From: Rikenellaceae bacterium
Lineage (GTDB): Bacteria > Bacteroidota > Bacteroidia > Bacteroidales > UBA932
Length of the DNA: 20,655 bases
Reading direction: 5' to 3'
Assembly (NCBI GenBank): GCA_900769905.1
Contig: CAAGIL010000003.1
Location: 1-20,655, forward strand
Shown piece after piece: positions 7,664-14,855 of this stretch. Each line of letters starts with the position of its first letter. Position 1 is the first letter of the stretch. The translations under genes were made by a program, and so were the position numbers. Below the pieces are notes generated by a model. The model was not told the origin of the DNA. It made no database searches and worked only from the letters and a program-made list of their open reading frames with translations.

Positions 7664-8545
7664 TCAATCCTTGGCGTAACGCTTGATTTTCTTCTCCAGT
7701 TTCGCCCTGAAAGGCACCATAAAATTCTTTTCCCAGATTTCCTTCTGCTTAGGACTGGCGTTGAGGTAAGGCTTCCCGGCCGCTTCTATTGCAATTTTGA
7801 GGCTGTCGATGCGGTGCTGCTGGCCTGCGCTCAGGATGTAACTTTGCCTGTTGGGGTAGTAGAAATACAGGGGAAGGTTGAGTATGGATGCCTTGCGTAT
7901 GTGGAGCAGCACCTCGCCCCACCAGGGGAAGTCTTCGTAGTTGATGCCCTTGATGAATCGTATTCCCTCAATGGCGCTGCGCCTGTATAGACACCTCCAC
8001 ACCTGGCAGTGCTTGACGGCAAGTTTCCTGTTTCCGCCCGGAACATCCCCGCTGCTGTACTCGGTCACCCAGTCGAAAATGTCATCTGCGACGAAGGACC
8101 TGACGTTCTTGAAGTGCTTGTATTTTATTTCTTCAGGGTCTTTCAGCCCCAGCAGGTGGCGGATCACATATTTTGTGCGGTAGGTCCTGTCGTAGGTGTA
8201 GGCCACCAGATCGGAACCGTCCTTTTCCGCTGCGGCGACGCTTAGTTCAAGGGTCTGGGGATGGAGGAAGTCGTCGCTGTCCAGGAAGGCTATATATGTC
8301 CCGCAGGCGCGTTCAAGGCCTGAGTTTCTTGCTGCTGAGAGGCCTCCGTTGGCCTGGTGTATGACCTTGACCCTCGGGTCGCTCTCCGCGAAAGCGTCTA
8401 CCATTGCGGGGCTGCTGTCCTTGCTCCCGTCATCAACGAAGATGGCTTCCCAGTCCCGGAAGGTCTGGGCCGCAAGGCTGGCGTAGCAGCGCCGGAGGAA
8501 TACGGAGGTGTTGTAAACCGGAACTATTATTGAAACAGCGGGCAT
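7664..8545 (-). CDS. Family 2 glycosyltransferase
   Basis: A 293-residue GT-A fold glycosyltransferase. The N-terminus has V-S-I-I-V-P-V-Y-N (4-12). The nucleotide-binding D-D-G-S is at 38-41, N-G-G-L-S-A-A-R-N at 67-74 or so, and the metal-binding D-S-D-D at 89-92. The C-terminal half is basic and ends in a Lys/Arg-rich tail without an obvious transmembrane helix, so it is probably a cytoplasmic, membrane-associated enzyme. I chose ATG 8545, one base after the TGA of the licD gene, because it places the conserved strand at the N-terminus. A TTG at 8554 is in frame but would overlap licD. It is the last gene of the unit with the cytidylyltransferase, SDR and LicD genes, and probably adds a sugar to the same surface glycan. 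The sugar donor cannot be predicted. Confidence 0.9.
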   Translation of the reverse strand: MPAVSIIVPVYNTSVFLRRCYASLAAQTFRDWEAIFVDDGSKDSSPAMVDAFAESDPRVKVIHQANGGLSAARNSGLERACGTYIAFLDSDDFLHPQTLELSVAAAEKDGSDLVAYTYDRTYRTKYVIRHLLGLKDPEEIKYKHFKNVRSFVADDIFDWVTEYSSGDVPGGNRKLAVKHCQVWRCLYRRSAIEGIRFIKGINYEDFPWWGEVLLHIRKASILNLPLYFYYPNRQSYILSAGQQHRIDSLKIAIEAAGKPYLNASPKQKEIWEKNFMVPFRAKLEKKIKRYAKD

Positions 8546-8546
8546 A

Positions 8547-9323
8547 TCAGTCAATTTTAAACATTCTGTATCTGTGTCCGTTCCTGTCCTTCAGGGCGGG
8601 AGGGGTCATATAGTCCCCGTAAACCATTCTGAGGTAGCTGTCAGTGTCAGAGAGAGTCATAAAACTTCTTCCTGCAAACTCTATGTCCTTGAGATTGTCG
8701 AGCCAGGACTTGGGAAAGACGGTGCGGTAGTTGCAGGTGCCCACAATGTGGGCCACCAGAGGGCTGTCATCGAAGCAGCCCCTGCGGATGAGGCTGTCCA
8801 CCTTGTTCCACCACCAGTCCAGGGAGTGGATGAATACAGGTATGGTTCGCAGATAGTTGCTTCCCAGAAAGCGCTTCTGCCTGAAATAGAGACGGTTGTG
8901 GAGCCGCATCACCTTGTGCATATAGTCTTGTCGGAGCTTTGGATCTTCGGGAACGCTGTCCAAAGGAAAGATATCCACGTTGACTCCATATCTGCATCTT
9001 GACTTCTTCTCGGCTGCGTTGGCCGTGCCGGGGTCGCTGATTTTAGCGTATGCTGAGGCGAAGAACTCCTTTTCGTTCCTGGTATTGTAGAGAAGGTGGT
9101 ACCTGCGCCCCTTGTAGATTTTTACGAACCTGTTGAAATCTTCCCTGGGCATAAACATGTCGGCATCGTCATCCCAGGGGATGAAACCCTTGTGTCTCAC
9201 TGCGCCCAGCAGGGTCCCTGAACTTATGATGTATCTGATGTTGTTCTCACGGCAGAACTGGTCAATGTCTGTCATGATGTCCAGAAGAATCTGTTGGATT
9301 TCTTCAAGCTTCAATTCTCTCAT
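8547..9323 (-). CDS. licD: LicD-family phosphotransferase
   Basis: A 258-residue member of the LicD/fukutin nucleotidyltransferase-like family. These enzymes move a phosphorylated group (phosphocholine, ribitol phosphate and others) from a CDP-activated donor to a glycan. The conserved core is plain: S-G-T-L-L-G-A-V-R-H at 35-44 and the metal-binding W-D-D-D-A-D at 50-55. The ATG at 9323 overlaps the TGA of the upstream SDR gene by four bases (ATGA), which implies translational coupling and decides the start. An in-frame start at 9389 would add 22 residues inside the SDR gene and is unlikely. A cytidylyltransferase two genes upstream would supply the CDP donor. There is no choline kinase or choline transporter gene nearby, so a phosphocholine donor is not supported by this context. 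Confidence 0.88.
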   Translation of the reverse strand: MRELKLEEIQQILLDIMTDIDQFCRENNIRYIISSGTLLGAVRHKGFIPWDDDADMFMPREDFNRFVKIYKGRRYHLLYNTRNEKEFFASAYAKISDPGTANAAEKKSRCRYGVNVDIFPLDSVPEDPKLRQDYMHKVMRLHNRLYFRQKRFLGSNYLRTIPVFIHSLDWWWNKVDSLIRRGCFDDSPLVAHIVGTCNYRTVFPKSWLDNLKDIEFAGRSFMTLSDTDSYLRMVYGDYMTPPALKDRNGHRYRMFKID

Positions 9324-10360
9324 TTTCCTGACGATAGGTAATTGATTAAACGTTCGTACATCTGCTTCAGCCCCAGGGACGCTTTCCATCCCAGTTTCCC
9401 AAGTTCGCTGCAGTCCAAATCAAGATGCGTGTCGGGGGGATAAATGTTGCCTGGCAGTGTCTCTTTTTTTACATTTATCGGCTTTTCCCCCATCCCTGCC
9501 AGCATCAGTGCCATCTCTATTATGCTGCAGTAGCTTTCTTCGTTGGCCACATTGTATGCGCGCCCGGGTTCTCCCTTGAAAAGGAGGGTGAAGAGGGCGC
9601 TGACGGCATCGCTGGTGTATATGTAGGACTTGGATGATTTGCCTTCCGTGTGCAGGATAATGTCCCGGCCTTCAACCACGCTCCTGGCGAATTGGGCAAA
9701 GACCCTTTTGTCTTCCGGGGAAATGCCGGCCCCGAAGGTCTGGGTGAGCCTCGCGATGACCACCGGAACTCCGTACTCAGCCTGATAGGAGCAGCACAGA
9801 CATTCCGCCATCCTCTTGCCCAGGGAATAGGAACTTCTGACACTCAAAGGGTCAATATAGCCCTGAAAGTCTTCCTTTATCCTTATTCTTTCCTCTACTT
9901 TGCCATAGACTTCGCAGGAGGAAAGGTAAACCATCTTCCTGACCTTTCCCGTGGCGGCGCAATACTTGAGTATGGCTGAGGTACCTCCGCATATGGCGGA
10001 TATGGTTTCCACAGGCTTGGTGCAGAAGAAGGAAGATGAGGTAGGGGAGGCGCAGTGAAAGATATAGTCTATGCTCAGCGCTGGGTCAAGCCCCCGGCCT
10101 ATGTCCTGGACAAGATAGCTCAGCGTGTTGTCCTCAGGACCGACGGCAGCCTCGAGTTTCTCTTTGCTCCTCGCAAGGGCAAGGACTTTCACTCCCCGGG
10201 TGAGCCCTTCCTTTTCTGCGAGAACCAGGGCCCTTGCGAGCAGGCTTCCGATCAGTCCCGAAGCTCCCGTCACAAGCACCGTGCAGTTTTCGAGTCTGCC
10301 TGCCTCCGCTATCGAAAGGGCTGCAGCCCTTATGTCTTCTTCCAGGATGCTGCTGCGCAT
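9320..10360 (-). CDS. Extended SDR, NAD-dependent epimerase/dehydratase family
   Basis: A 346-residue Rossmann-fold enzyme. The dinucleotide-binding T-G-A-S-G-L-I-G lies at 31-38, the catalytic serine region Y-L-S-S-C-E-V-Y-G at 145-153, and Y-S-L-G-K (the YxxxK pair) at 178-182. It resembles nucleotide-sugar dehydratases and epimerases, but I see no feature that fixes the substrate. It starts 5 bases after the end of the cytidylyltransferase gene and overlaps licD by four bases, so it is part of the same operon. In this setting it probably modifies the CDP-linked product, for example by reducing a CDP-ketose to a CDP-alditol, as proposed for the Abp1/Abp2 pair of pneumococcal capsule loci. 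That assignment is an inference from gene order. Confidence 0.87.
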   Translation of the reverse strand: MRSSILEEDIRAAALSIAEAGRLENCTVLVTGASGLIGSLLARALVLAEKEGLTRGVKVLALARSKEKLEAAVGPEDNTLSYLVQDIGRGLDPALSIDYIFHCASPTSSSFFCTKPVETISAICGGTSAILKYCAATGKVRKMVYLSSCEVYGKVEERIRIKEDFQGYIDPLSVRSSYSLGKRMAECLCCSYQAEYGVPVVIARLTQTFGAGISPEDKRVFAQFARSVVEGRDIILHTEGKSSKSYIYTSDAVSALFTLLFKGEPGRAYNVANEESYCSIIEMALMLAGMGEKPINVKKETLPGNIYPPDTHLDLDCSELGKLGWKASLGLKQMYERLINYLSSGK

Positions 10361-10364
10361 AAGC

Positions 10365-11087
10365 CTAAAGCTTGAAACCGAATATCTGATAGTTCTCGTG
10401 AATCTCCAGCATGGTCTTCATAATGAAGAAGTCGGCAGGAGTGGTGATCTTGATGTTCGTGACCGGGCCCGGAACCATTCTGAGCTTGTGGCCGTAGTGG
10501 TTCATCATCGAGCAGGAGTCGATGTAGTCGTGTTTTCCTTCCTGCCTTGCCCTCTCGTGGGCCTCGAGTATGTCTTTCAGCACGAAACTCTGCGGAGCCC
10601 TGGCTATGAACGAATTAGCCCTGGAAGGGATTCTCATGTTCCCGCCTTCATCATAGACCACGAAGGTCTCGCTGGCAGGTATGCAGGTGATGGCGCTGCC
10701 GTGCTCCCTGACCGAGAGTATGTTGTCGGAGATGGTCCTGGCATCGATCATCGGTCTCACTCCGTCGTGAATCAGGACCACGCTGTCTTCGGGGCAGTGG
10801 GTCGACGCGCTCTTGAGACCGTTGTAGATGGAGTCCTGGCCAGTGGCTCCGCCGGGAACTATGTCCAGAATCTTGTGGAGCTTGTAGTCCTGTATCAATT
10901 CCTTCAGGTATGGAATCCAGTCTTCCAGACAGGCTACGACTATGCCGTCAATCTCCTCGTGGCTGTCAAAGAGTTCAAGGGTATAGATGATGATCGGTTT
11001 CCCGTTCAGCTTCAGGAATTGTTTGGGACAGGATTCGGTGTTCATCCTCTGCCCCGAGCCTCCTGCGAAAATGACGGCTATATTCAT
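10365..11087 (-). CDS. IspD/TarI-like cytidylyltransferase
   Basis: A 240-residue nucleotidyltransferase that joins CMP to a polyol or ketose phosphate to give a CDP-activated donor. The nucleotide-binding F-A-G-G-S-G-Q-R-M is at 7-15, P-K-Q-F-L at 21-25, H-D-G-V-R-P at 107-112, and the C-terminal half contains A-P-Q-S-F and N-I-K-I-T-T-P-A-D-F. Housekeeping IspD usually has G-G-x-E-R-x-x-S at the second loop; here it reads G-G-A-T-G-Q-D-S (79-86), a variant I associate with capsule-locus enzymes rather than with isoprenoid synthesis. The LicD and SDR genes downstream support a surface-polymer role, but a role as IspD cannot be fully excluded. It is the first gene of the unit and has a promoter just upstream with a very short leader. 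Confidence 0.85.
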   Translation of the reverse strand: MNIAVIFAGGSGQRMNTESCPKQFLKLNGKPIIIYTLELFDSHEEIDGIVVACLEDWIPYLKELIQDYKLHKILDIVPGGATGQDSIYNGLKSASTHCPEDSVVLIHDGVRPMIDARTISDNILSVREHGSAITCIPASETFVVYDEGGNMRIPSRANSFIARAPQSFVLKDILEAHERARQEGKHDYIDSCSMMNHYGHKLRMVPGPVTNIKITTPADFFIMKTMLEIHENYQIFGFKL

Positions 11088-11106
11088 TACTGTTTGCTTT
11101 ATTATG

Positions 11107-11138
11107 CAAATATACTACTTGGCTGATTAATTAGCAAG
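11107..11138 (-). promoter_or_regulatory. Promoter of the cytidylyltransferase-SDR-LicD-GT2 operon
   Basis: Read on the minus strand: CTTG (11138-11135), 20 bases, then TATATTTG (11114-11107). The -7 element is a perfect match and the -33 element differs by one base. Transcription would start near 11101, about 13 bases before the ATG at 11087. The site overlaps the stop codon and last codons of the upstream lipoprotein gene. Confidence 0.7.
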
Positions 11139-12116
11139 TTCACCCGTAGCCGGGCTGGAGAAACGGCAGTCCGCGCTGCTTTCCGAATAGACTATAATCT
11201 CGGCTTCCAGGACTGAGTTCCTCGGGATACGGGGACAGGGCAGGAGGTAGGAGCAGAGCTTCCCGTCAACCTGGGCTTCCAGTTCCAATATGGTCCTGTC
11301 GGGGGCATATTTGCTGTCGTCTGAGTCGTTGGGATAGCAGAACAGGTCTATGTCGGTCTCCTGCCTGAACATACCCACGTCATAGGGCAGGGCCTTCCAT
11401 TCTCCCTTGTCTACGAACTCGGAAGGAAGGTATTCGCTCTTTCCGAATAGCTGGGCGGAGGCATTGATATTTCTCAGCCGTAGCCGCGGATTCTCCAGAA
11501 GCACATAGTCATCCATTGTGTTGGATACGGCTTTTACGCTGATTCTGCTCATAAGCGGCAGGGCTTTGAGGGTGTCGCCAGCTTCGGCAACTGCGCCCAT
11601 TATCGGCCTGGCAGGGTCATCGTCTTCGAAGGAATATGTGATGAGACTGCATTTGTCGAAGCTTTCCAGAGCCTTGGGATTGAATTCTTTGGGGCTGTTG
11701 AACACTGCAACAGCCGTTTTGGGCCCGGTCGGGAGAGCCAGTTCTATCCCACGGCTGAAGCCGGATGATTCTACTTCTTCAATAAGCATTTCACGTTTGT
11801 GTACCAGTTCCTTCTTTCCGTTGTATATGAAGAGATCAAGTTTCTGTGCAGGGATTCCGTCAGGGAGAACAACCGACCATTTGTAGTCAGTGCTGTCTAT
11901 CGGGACTTCCACCTTTGCCGGCGGACGGTTCAGCAGTTCTGCCTTGTCGCAGGACGTTAACGAGAATACCGGAACCGCCGCTAAAGACATAAGCAAACTA
12001 ATTGATAGCAAGAAGATTAATTGATTCGACAGAGTCCGACGGCGGGACAGAGCGCCCTTGGCCTGAAATCGGAAAAGATTGATCGTGCGACGATCCCGGT
12101 TCTCGAAGTTTTTCAT
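11127..12116 (-). CDS. Lipoprotein, possibly fimbrillin-associated (DUF5119/Mfa2-like)
   Basis: A 329-residue predicted lipoprotein. A long basic N-region (Arg/Lys-rich, to about residue 29) precedes a hydrophobic segment (about 32-52) and a lipobox L-T-S-C, with the lipidated cysteine at 56. The mature part is rich in beta-strand patterns. Its C-terminal block contains D-L-F-C-Y-P-N-D, a long E-L-E-A-Q-V-D-G strand and a final R-N-S-V-L-E-A-E-I-I-V strand, like the domains of fimbrillin-associated lipoproteins of Bacteroidales. I assign the family tentatively and cannot name a partner. I chose ATG 12116 over GTG 12122; both fit the promoter at 12154-12185. No pilin gene is adjacent. It sits between the nqr terminator and the CDP-donor operon, and has its own promoter. 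Confidence 0.7.
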   Translation of the reverse strand: MKNFENRDRRTINLFRFQAKGALSRRRTLSNQLIFLLSISLLMSLAAVPVFSLTSCDKAELLNRPPAKVEVPIDSTDYKWSVVLPDGIPAQKLDLFIYNGKKELVHKREMLIEEVESSGFSRGIELALPTGPKTAVAVFNSPKEFNPKALESFDKCSLITYSFEDDDPARPIMGAVAEAGDTLKALPLMSRISVKAVSNTMDDYVLLENPRLRLRNINASAQLFGKSEYLPSEFVDKGEWKALPYDVGMFRQETDIDLFCYPNDSDDSKYAPDRTILELEAQVDGKLCSYLLPCPRIPRNSVLEAEIIVYSESSADCRFSSPATGELAN

Positions 12117-12153
12117 AACCACATTTTTTTGACAATAACAATTTGTTGTGGTG

Positions 12154-12185
12154 CAAAGCTATCGGCTCTTTTTTCAAGTTGCAAG
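12154..12185 (-). promoter_or_regulatory. Promoter of the lipoprotein gene
   Basis: Read on the minus strand: CTTG (12185-12182), 20 bases, then TAGCTTTG (12161-12154), an exact TAnnTTTG. It has the same CTTG and 20-base spacing as the promoter at 11107-11138. The predicted start near 12148 leaves a leader of about 30 bases to the ATG at 12116. Confidence 0.7.
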
Positions 12186-12274
12186 GATTGATAAAATAAT
12201 TGCCTGAAATATGTAAGAATTTTATGCGTTTTGAAGATTCCGGGAATATGCGGAAGCATTTTATGCAAAATGAA

Positions 12275-12313
12275 GAGGGTGAGCTCAAGTCGCCGGGACT
12301 TTTGCTCACCCTC
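12275..12313 (-). terminator. Intrinsic terminator of the nqr operon
   Basis: Read on the minus strand, GAGGGTGAGC (12313-12304) pairs with GCTCACCCTC (12284-12275). Inside the loop a second short stem, AAGTC/GACTT, extends the hairpin. A moderately T-rich stretch (TTCATTTT) follows the stem. It lies 23 bases after the nqrF stop codon. Confidence 0.8.
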
Positions 12314-12335
12314 CAAAGGCTATGATAACGGAAGA

Positions 12336-13610
12336 TTAACCTCCGAAATTGTCGTAGAGAACATTCTCCGGCGGAACTCCGAGGGAGTCGAGGAGCTTGT
12401 TCACGGAAGCTACCATCATAGGAGGACCGCACATGAAGTACTTGATGTCTTCTGGTGTCTCGTGCTCCTTGAGGTAGGTCTCATACATCACATTGTGCAC
12501 GAAGCCTGCGGTGTACTTCACGCCGGCAGCATCTGCTGCAGGGTCAGGACGGTCAAGGGCAAGGTAGAACTTGAAGTTCGGGAACTCCTTCTCGATCTCT
12601 GCGAAGTCCTCGAGATAGAAGGCCTCCACGAGGGCGCGTGCGCCATAGAAGAAGCTGACCTTGCGACCGGTCTTGAGGGTCTTGAAGAGCTGCATGATGT
12701 GGCTGCGGAGCGGAGCCATACCGGCACCACCGCCCACGAAGATGTACTCGACATTGTCCGGATCGTCCTTAGGAAGGAGGAACTCTCCGTATGGGCCGCT
12801 GATGGTAACCTTGTCACCCGGCTTGCGTGTGAAGACGTAAGAGGAGGCGATACCTGGGTTTACAGGCAGAAGCTTAGGTCCGAGTTCGCGCGGCACGCTG
12901 CGGTCGAACGGAGGTGTGGCGATGCGGACGTTGAGCTTGATGATGCCCTTCTCACCAGGATAAGAGGCCATTGAGTATGCCCTGATGGTTGCTTCAGGGT
13001 TGACGGATTCGAGGTTGAAGAAGCCGAATTTCTCCCAGTCTGCCCTGTACTCAGGCTCCACTTCGATGTCCTTGAAATAGAGGTGGTATGCAGGGATGTC
13101 GATCTGGATGTACTGACCGCTCTTGAACTCGATGTGCTCGCCCTCAGGGAGCTTGACGGTGAATTCCTTGATGAAGGTTGCGACGTTGTGGTTGGAGATT
13201 ACCTCGCACTCGAGCTTCTTGACTGAAAGTGCTGACTCGTCCATCTGGATCTTGAGATTCTCCTTTACCTTTACCTGGCAGCCCAGTCTCCAGCCGTCCT
13301 TGATCTGCTTGCGGTTGAAGAAGCCTACTTCGGTAGGAAGTATCTCTCCGCCGCCTTCAAGCACCTGCACCTTGCACTGGCCGCAGTTGGCCTTTCCGCC
13401 GCAGGCTGAAGGGAGGAAAATCTTCTCGGAAGCCAGGGAAGCCATAAGGGAGTTGCCCGGGGTTACGTCGATTACCTTTTTACCCTCGTTGATGTCAATC
13501 TTTACCTTTCCCTTAGGAGTGATCGCATCCTTTACTACAAGCAGGAGCACCACGAGGATTACCGTGACGATAAGAAGTGCGACTGCTGCTGAAATGATTG
13601 TTGATGTCAT
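12336..13610 (-). CDS. nqrF: Na+-translocating NADH:quinone reductase subunit F
   Basis: A 424-residue NADH-oxidising subunit, the electron entry point of Na+-NQR. One N-terminal transmembrane helix (about 5-26) anchors it. A 2Fe-2S ferredoxin domain follows with cysteines at 70, 76, 79 and 111, matching the positions I know for Vibrio NqrF. The FAD-binding R-A-Y-S is at 210-213 and the NADH-binding G-G-G-A-G-M-A-P-L-R at 293-302. The C-terminus Y-D-N-F-G-G is typical of the family. It is the last gene of the operon, 12 bases after nqrE, with a strong Shine-Dalgarno that overlaps the nqrE stop codon. Confidence 0.97.
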   Translation of the reverse strand: MTSTIISAAVALLIVTVILVVLLLVVKDAITPKGKVKIDINEGKKVIDVTPGNSLMASLASEKIFLPSACGGKANCGQCKVQVLEGGGEILPTEVGFFNRKQIKDGWRLGCQVKVKENLKIQMDESALSVKKLECEVISNHNVATFIKEFTVKLPEGEHIEFKSGQYIQIDIPAYHLYFKDIEVEPEYRADWEKFGFFNLESVNPEATIRAYSMASYPGEKGIIKLNVRIATPPFDRSVPRELGPKLLPVNPGIASSYVFTRKPGDKVTISGPYGEFLLPKDDPDNVEYIFVGGGAGMAPLRSHIMQLFKTLKTGRKVSFFYGARALVEAFYLEDFAEIEKEFPNFKFYLALDRPDPAADAAGVKYTAGFVHNVMYETYLKEHETPEDIKYFMCGPPMMVASVNKLLDSLGVPPENVLYDNFGG

Positions 13611-13617
13611 ATCTCTG

Positions 13618-13623
13618 TCCTCC
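13618..13623 (-). promoter_or_regulatory. Strong Shine-Dalgarno of nqrF
   Basis: AGGAGG on the minus strand, ending 7 bases before the nqrF ATG and overlapping the TAG stop of nqrE. Strong Shine-Dalgarno sequences are uncommon in Bacteroidetes, so it may raise NqrF output relative to the genes before it. Confidence 0.6.
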
Positions 13624-14237
13624 TAAAGCTGAATTCCCATAAAGATCATGAATGCGAGACCCATCAGACCTACGGTGATGAAGGTGATGCCGGTTCCCTT
13701 GAGCGGCTTAGGCACATTGCTGTAGGCGAGTTTCTCGCGTATGGCTGCGAGGCAGACGATGGCGAGATACCAGCCTATACCTGAACCGAGGGCATAGACT
13801 ACGGATTCACCCACGTTCACGAAGTCCTTCTGCTGCATGAAGAGGGAACCGCCGAGAATGGCGCAGTTCACCGCAATCAGAGGCAGGAAGATACCCAGTG
13901 AAGAGTAGAGTGACGGGAGGAACTTCTCCACAATCATTTCGACGAGCTGCACGAAGGCGGCAATCACCGCAATGAAGATGATGAAGCTCAGGAAGCTGAG
14001 GTCAACGTCTGCGAAGCCTTCGCCGAGCCAGCTCAGAGCGCCCGGCTGAAGCACGAAGCGGTTGAGCAGGTAGTTGAGGGGAAGGGTGCAGACGAGCACG
14101 AAGATTACAGCAAGGCCAAGGCCGTTGGCTGTCTTGACATTCTTTGATACTGCCAGGTATGAGCACATACCGAGGAAGTATGCAAAGATCATGTTGTCAA
14201 CGAATATCGATTTGATAAATAAGCTGATGTATTCCAT
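13623..14237 (-). CDS. nqrE: Na+-translocating NADH:quinone reductase subunit E
   Basis: A 204-residue integral membrane subunit with about six hydrophobic helices. Cysteines at residue 25 (M-C-S-Y-L) and 124 (V-N-C-A-I) correspond to the pair that, together with two from NqrD, binds the iron centre within the membrane. The N-terminus resembles RnfA, the related subunit of the Rnf complex, but the presence of nqrA and nqrF identifies the operon as NQR. It lies 12 bases downstream of nqrD and 12 bases upstream of nqrF. Confidence 0.96.
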   Translation of the reverse strand: MEYISLFIKSIFVDNMIFAYFLGMCSYLAVSKNVKTANGLGLAVIFVLVCTLPLNYLLNRFVLQPGALSWLGEGFADVDLSFLSFIIFIAVIAAFVQLVEMIVEKFLPSLYSSLGIFLPLIAVNCAILGGSLFMQQKDFVNVGESVVYALGSGIGWYLAIVCLAAIREKLAYSNVPKPLKGTGITFITVGLMGLAFMIFMGIQL

Positions 14238-14249
14238 AAGGCGATGCTG

Positions 14250-14852
14250 TTATTTTTCCTGAAGGTCCTTGTCGAAAGCCCTGTGTACCCAGATGATGCA
14301 TCCGAGCAGGATGAGGGCGAACGGAGGAAGGATTACGAGGTTGTTCGGAACGTAGCCTGCCGGGAGTACCTGAAGCCCGAAAAGGGTGCCGCTTCCGAGA
14401 AGTTCGCGGAAGAATGCGACAATCACCAGGATCATGCCGTAGCCGAAGCCGTTGGCAAGACCGTCGAGGAGTGAAGGGATAGGCTTGTTGCCGAGGGCGA
14501 AGGCCTCGATGCGTCCCATCACTATACAGTTGGTGATGATCAGACCGATATATACGGAGAGCTGCTTGTCCACGTCATAGGCGAAGGCCTTGAGGATCTG
14601 GTCCACCAGAATCACCATCATTGCGACAACCACGAGCTGCACGATGATGCGGACGCGGTTAGGGATGGTGTTGCGGAGGAGGGAAACCACGAGGCTGGAG
14701 AGTCCGGTCACGGCGATTACTGACAAAGCCATGACGCAGGCACCCTTGAGCTGTACGGTGACGGCGAGAGAAGAGCAGATACCGAGCACAAGGACGGTAA
14801 TAGGATTGCCCTTCAGAATAGGATTGAGTATTGTTTCTTTAAGATTTGCCAT
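14250..14852 (-). CDS. nqrD: Na+-translocating NADH:quinone reductase subunit D
   Basis: A 200-residue integral membrane protein with about six helices, homologous to NqrE in an inverted arrangement. Cysteines at residue 26 (G-I-C-S-S-L) and 109 (T-N-C-I-V-M-G-R) match the two iron ligands contributed by this subunit. The gene lies 3 bases after nqrC, so translation of the two is probably coupled. Confidence 0.96.
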   Translation of the reverse strand: MANLKETILNPILKGNPITVLVLGICSSLAVTVQLKGACVMALSVIAVTGLSSLVVSLLRNTIPNRVRIIVQLVVVAMMVILVDQILKAFAYDVDKQLSVYIGLIITNCIVMGRIEAFALGNKPIPSLLDGLANGFGYGMILVIVAFFRELLGSGTLFGLQVLPAGYVPNNLVILPPFALILLGCIIWVHRAFDKDLQEK

Positions 14853-14855
14853 AGC

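Noticed and set aside
8547..9323. Phosphorylcholine decoration locus
   Set aside because: LicD is present, but no choline kinase or choline transporter gene accompanies it, and the neighbouring SDR and IspD-like genes fit a polyol donor better.
10125..11126. Open frame of 333 codons on the plus strand
   Set aside because: Antisense to the cytidylyltransferase and the start of the SDR gene, with no recognisable motifs.
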